Part shown: in pieces, positions 61,533 through 64,000 of the stretch
Layout of the letters: every line of letters begins with the position of its first letter
Position numbering within the stretch: the stretch's first letter is position 1
Assembly: GCF_007859935.1 (NCBI RefSeq)
Contig: NZ_SJPO01000002.1
Span: 682,001-746,000 of the forward strand
Direction of reading: 5' to 3'
Length of the DNA stretch: 64,000 nucleotides
Source of the DNA: Posidoniimonas polymericola
GTDB lineage: Bacteria; Planctomycetota; Planctomycetia; Pirellulales; Lacipirellulaceae
Notes under the pieces: model-generated
What the model was told of the DNA's origin: nothing
The model's database searches: none
What the model saw: the letters and a program-made list of their open reading frames with translations, nothing else
Translations under genes and position numbers: made by a program

Positions 61533-63586
61533 TGCTGGCCGAGGCCACTTGGTTGGGTTTCGCGCTTGGCGTGCTGAAGGTCGGCGCGGCGCTCGGCTTC
61601 GTGATCTTCGTGCACGAGCTGGGGCACTTTGCGGTCGCCAAGATGTGCGGCGTGCAGTGCGACAAATTCTTCGTCGGCTTCGACATCGGCGGCTACAAGC
61701 TGAGCCGCAAGGTCGGTGAGACCGAGTACGGCATCGGCATCCTGCCGCTGGGCGGCTACGTCCGCATGCTCGGCCAGAACGACGACCCCTCCAAGATCGC
61801 CGAGCAGCTCAAGGAGTCCGAGGCCGCCGCGCAGGACATCGACGATTCCAACACCAAGCTGATCAAGGGCCCGGGCGGCGAGGAGTACCGCGTCGACCGC
61901 CGCAGCTACATGGCCAAGTCGGTCCCGCAGCGGATGGCGATCATCTCGGCCGGCGTGATCATGAACATCATCTTCGGCTTCATCTTCGCCGTGATCGCGT
62001 TCAGCCTGGGCGCCGAGTACGCCCCGTGTGTGGTCGGCTCGGTCTCGCCCGGCTCGCCCGCCTACCTGGCCGGCCTCGAGCCCGGCGACGACATCCTCAA
62101 GCTAAACGACCGAGAGAACCCTAGCTTCAGCCACCTGCGGCAGGACGTCATGCTCGGCGATGTCGAGAAGGGCGTCCGGTGCGAGGTGAAGAAGGCCGCC
62201 ACCGGCGAGGTCGTCTCAGTCACGCTGCAGCCCAAGGAAACCGCGTTCGGCATGCAGATTGGCATCGCCCAGTCGCGGACTACCGAGCTCTACCCAGAGC
62301 TGTTCGCCCTGCCCGGCACGCCCGCCGCGGAAGCGGGCTTCGAGGGGGGCGACCGGATCGTCGCGATCAACGGCGAGCCGGTCAGCAGCTATCGGGACAT
62401 TCAGATCCAGCAGTTCGCGGCGCTCGGCAAGTCGGCGGAGTACACCGTCGAACGCGGGGGCGGCGACGGACAGACCGCACAGACCGTCAACGTGCAGGCG
62501 CCGCCCGCCAAGGTCAGACGGATTGGACCGAAGCTCGCTATGGGGCCGATCACAGCCATCGAGCCGGGCTCTCCCGCCGAAGAAGCAGGACTCAAGGCGG
62601 GCGACGTCATCACCCACATCATGGGGCGCCGCGTCGGCGCGGCTGAGCCCGGCGAGGCGAGCTGGGACCCGTCTACCCTGCCCTACAAGCTGCCGCTGGA
62701 GGAAGCGGGCGAGATGGAACTGACCGTCCAGCGCGACGCAGAGAGCTTCAGCGTGACGCTGCAGCCCCGCGCCGGGCGATGGTTCGAGGAGCCGACCGGC
62801 CCTGGCTCGCCGTTCGCGCTCACCACGCTCGGGCTCACCTACCAGGTGTCGACCGAGGTCGCCGCCGTGGTAGAAGGCACTTCCGCCGCCGACCAGCTCC
62901 GCCCGGGCGACGTGATCACCCTCGCGAAGGTGGCGCCGCCGGAGGGGGACGACGCGGGCCTCTCCGCCAGCTCCTTCACCTTCGACGACGACCACCGCAA
63001 CTGGCCGTTCTTCTTCAACCTGCTGCAGCGCGCGCCGCTCGATACGGGCGTCATGCTGACGGTGAAGCGGGGCGATGAGACGATCAACCTGAACACCTCG
63101 CTCAGCGAGTCCGACGGCGTCTTCCAGCCGGACCCGGGGCTGGTTCTGCAGAAGCTGGTGCTGGTGCGTCCCGCCGACAGCATCGACGAGGCCCTCGCCC
63201 TGGCGGGCGATCGTGTCTGGACCGACATGACCAGCGTGTTCCGCGTGCTGGGCAAGATTGGCTCCAAGCAGGTTCCGGTAGAGAACGTGAGCGGGCCGCT
63301 CGGCATCCTAACGGTGGCCTACAAGTCGGCCGAACTCGGCTGGTCGCCGCTCTTGCTGTTCCTCGTGCTGCTGAGCGTCAACCTGGCGGTGCTCAACTTC
63401 CTGCCGATCCCGGTGCTGGACGGCGGGCACATGGTCTTCTTGGCCTGGGAGGGCCTGACCGGCAAGCCGGCAAACGAAAAAGTCGTCGTGGCGCTCCACA
63501 CGGTTGGGTTCGTCATGCTGCTCGGTTTGATGGCGTTCGCCTTCAGCAACGACATCCGCAACATGTTTGGCGGCAACTCGTTCTAG
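61517..63586 (+). CDS. rseP: RseP-type site-2 intramembrane metalloprotease
   Basis: 689 residues, GTG start with AGGAG eight bases upstream, overlapping dxr. The zinc motif H-E-L-G-H lies in the first helix and the third ligand site N-F-L-P-I-P-V-L-D-G-G-H near residue 630; both are present. Three PDZ domains are visible (G-S-V-S-P-G-S-P-A-Y-L-A-G-L, L-P-G-T-P-A-A-E-A-G-F and I-E-P-G-S-P-A-E-E-A-G-L), with a possible fourth (V-V-E-G-T-S-A-A-D-Q-L). The family usually has one or two, so the protein is longer than E. coli RseP. It should cut anti-sigma factors in the membrane; the putative anti-sigma at 41.9 kb is one conceivable substrate. Confidence 0.93.
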   Translation: MDACLMLAEATWLGFALGVLKVGAALGFVIFVHELGHFAVAKMCGVQCDKFFVGFDIGGYKLSRKVGETEYGIGILPLGGYVRMLGQNDDPSKIAEQLKESEAAAQDIDDSNTKLIKGPGGEEYRVDRRSYMAKSVPQRMAIISAGVIMNIIFGFIFAVIAFSLGAEYAPCVVGSVSPGSPAYLAGLEPGDDILKLNDRENPSFSHLRQDVMLGDVEKGVRCEVKKAATGEVVSVTLQPKETAFGMQIGIAQSRTTELYPELFALPGTPAAEAGFEGGDRIVAINGEPVSSYRDIQIQQFAALGKSAEYTVERGGGDGQTAQTVNVQAPPAKVRRIGPKLAMGPITAIEPGSPAEEAGLKAGDVITHIMGRRVGAAEPGEASWDPSTLPYKLPLEEAGEMELTVQRDAESFSVTLQPRAGRWFEEPTGPGSPFALTTLGLTYQVSTEVAAVVEGTSAADQLRPGDVITLAKVAPPEGDDAGLSASSFTFDDDHRNWPFFFNLLQRAPLDTGVMLTVKRGDETINLNTSLSESDGVFQPDPGLVLQKLVLVRPADSIDEALALAGDRVWTDMTSVFRVLGKIGSKQVPVENVSGPLGILTVAYKSAELGWSPLLLFLVLLSVNLAVLNFLPIPVLDGGHMVFLAWEGLTGKPANEKVVVALHTVGFVMLLGLMAFAFSNDIRNMFGGNSF

Positions 63587-63649
63587 CGGCAACGCGGACC
63601 GAGCCCGCGGCGGGGTGGCGCGCTCTCAAATCGCGCGATGAACCACTAG

Positions 63650-63666
63650 CGGCGCTCCACGCCCAT
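63650..63666. repeat. 17-base relic of the 27.3-kb palindromic element
   Basis: CGGCGCTCCACGCCCAT is the exact reverse complement of 27364-27380. It lies between rseP and the final gene. The outer arms of the element are not evident here. Confidence 0.4.
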
Positions 63667-63832
63667 GCTGGTCGGGCCGCCCTATTGGTAATGCAGGTCC
63701 GGTCAGGTAAAGCTGGCAAGCAGCGCGGGTCGCGGCGACCGGTTTTGAGCATTGCGGCGGGGACGCCGATTCTATCAAGGGCGCGAGTCCTGCGCTCCCT
63801 GCTAGCAATCCGTACCCCGCCCCGGCCCCCGC

Positions 63833-64000
63833 ATGCTCCACTCCCCCGCCCTCCGCTCTACGCTCGCCCTGATTGTCCTGGCGGCGGCCGGCTGCTCGAT
63901 GCGGCAGCCGATCAAGGTCTGCATGCAGGGCGACATCGACGCCGCCGCGTCGATGAAGCTCGACAACAACGTCAGCCAGGTCTCTGCCCGCACGCTCCCC
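63833..64000 (+). CDS. lipoprotein of unknown function (N-terminal part only)
   Basis: Fifty-six codons lie in the window and the frame runs off the edge. A signal (S-T-L-A-L-I-V-L-A-A-A-G-C-S) ends in a lipobox A-A-G-C. The mature part begins M-R-Q-P-I-K-V-C-M-Q-G-D-I-D-A-A-A-S-M-K-L-D-N-N-V. I do not recognise the family. A likely envelope protein. Confidence 0.6.
   Translation, partial: MLHSPALRSTLALIVLAAAGCSMRQPIKVCMQGDIDAAASMKLDNNVSQVSARTLP

Noticed and set aside
1..64000. tRNA, rRNA, CRISPR arrays, integrases or insertion sequences
   Set aside because: Scanning for T-arm patterns, regularly spaced repeats and transposase or integrase motifs gave nothing that I could support.

Overview
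The window is GC-rich chromosomal DNA from a planctomycete, most likely order Pirellulales (a Lacipirellulaceae-like genus). The evidence is the protein families present: three DUF1559 prepilin-like proteins, a BBP7 outer-membrane barrel, a DUF1598 protein, a PVC-type membrane-bound dehydrogenase-like protein with a c-type haem site, secreted proteins that pair dockerin-like calcium repeats with a PEP-CTERM tail, an ECF sigma/serine-threonine kinase pair, and small membrane proteins that begin N-P-(Y/F)-A-S-P. I see no rRNA, tRNA, CRISPR array, prophage or intact transposase, so this looks like ordinary chromosomal backbone with some dispersed palindromic repeats. The genus is inference.

Layout. 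1-9.9 kb: the start of a TolC-like lipoprotein gene (cut by the edge), an 800-bp gene-free stretch, a Tat-exported FAD oxidoreductase, a UbiA prenyltransferase, a GH85 endo-beta-N-acetylglucosaminidase with dockerin-like repeats, a secreted TPR protein, the GTPase YchF, and a 29-residue very basic ORF behind a consensus promoter. 10-25.7 kb: mostly minus-strand genes for envelope and unknown proteins (a Cys-tailed secreted protein, a P460-like cytochrome lipoprotein, a 1344-residue unknown, a multihaem cytochrome-TPR protein, a GNAT acetyltransferase, BBP7, a DUF4105 lipoprotein), with a plus-strand beta-propeller and YjbQ among them. 25.9-32 kb: hisE-hisG, miaA, and a compact minus-strand run moaC - polyprenyl synthase - three tandem NPYASP-type membrane genes, the middle one interrupted by a stop codon. 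32-46.6 kb: a PVC dehydrogenase-like protein, DUF1598, a SpoIIE phosphatase, three PEP-CTERM-type secreted proteins, a sigma/putative anti-sigma pair divergent from a DUF1559 gene, a protein with about 29% cysteine, and an SMP-30 hydrolase. 46.8-64 kb: a PfkB kinase, the ECF sigma/Ser-Thr kinase pair, two more prepilin-like genes plus one unusual prepilin/polytopic hybrid, YihY, a GH2 beta-galactosidase, FtsH, the overlapping dxr-rseP pair, and the start of a lipoprotein gene.

The genes fall into a few themes: housekeeping (YchF, HisE/HisG, MiaA, MoaC, polyprenyl synthase, Dxr, FtsH, RseP), glycan use (GH85, GH2, sugar dehydrogenase, SMP-30, PfkB), envelope and surface proteins, c-type cytochromes, and transcription control by two ECF sigma factors. 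The intergenic DNA carries at least four copies of a roughly 90-bp palindromic repeat with a GGGGACWGGCWC core (REP-like), plus several other palindromic elements and three clear hairpin terminators.

The items most worth follow-up are the cysteine-repeat protein, the NPYASP gene triplet with its nonsense codon, the 29-residue basic ORF, the prepilin/polytopic hybrid and the REP-like elements. I did not find a multi-gene cassette that I could defend as a new defence or biosynthetic system.
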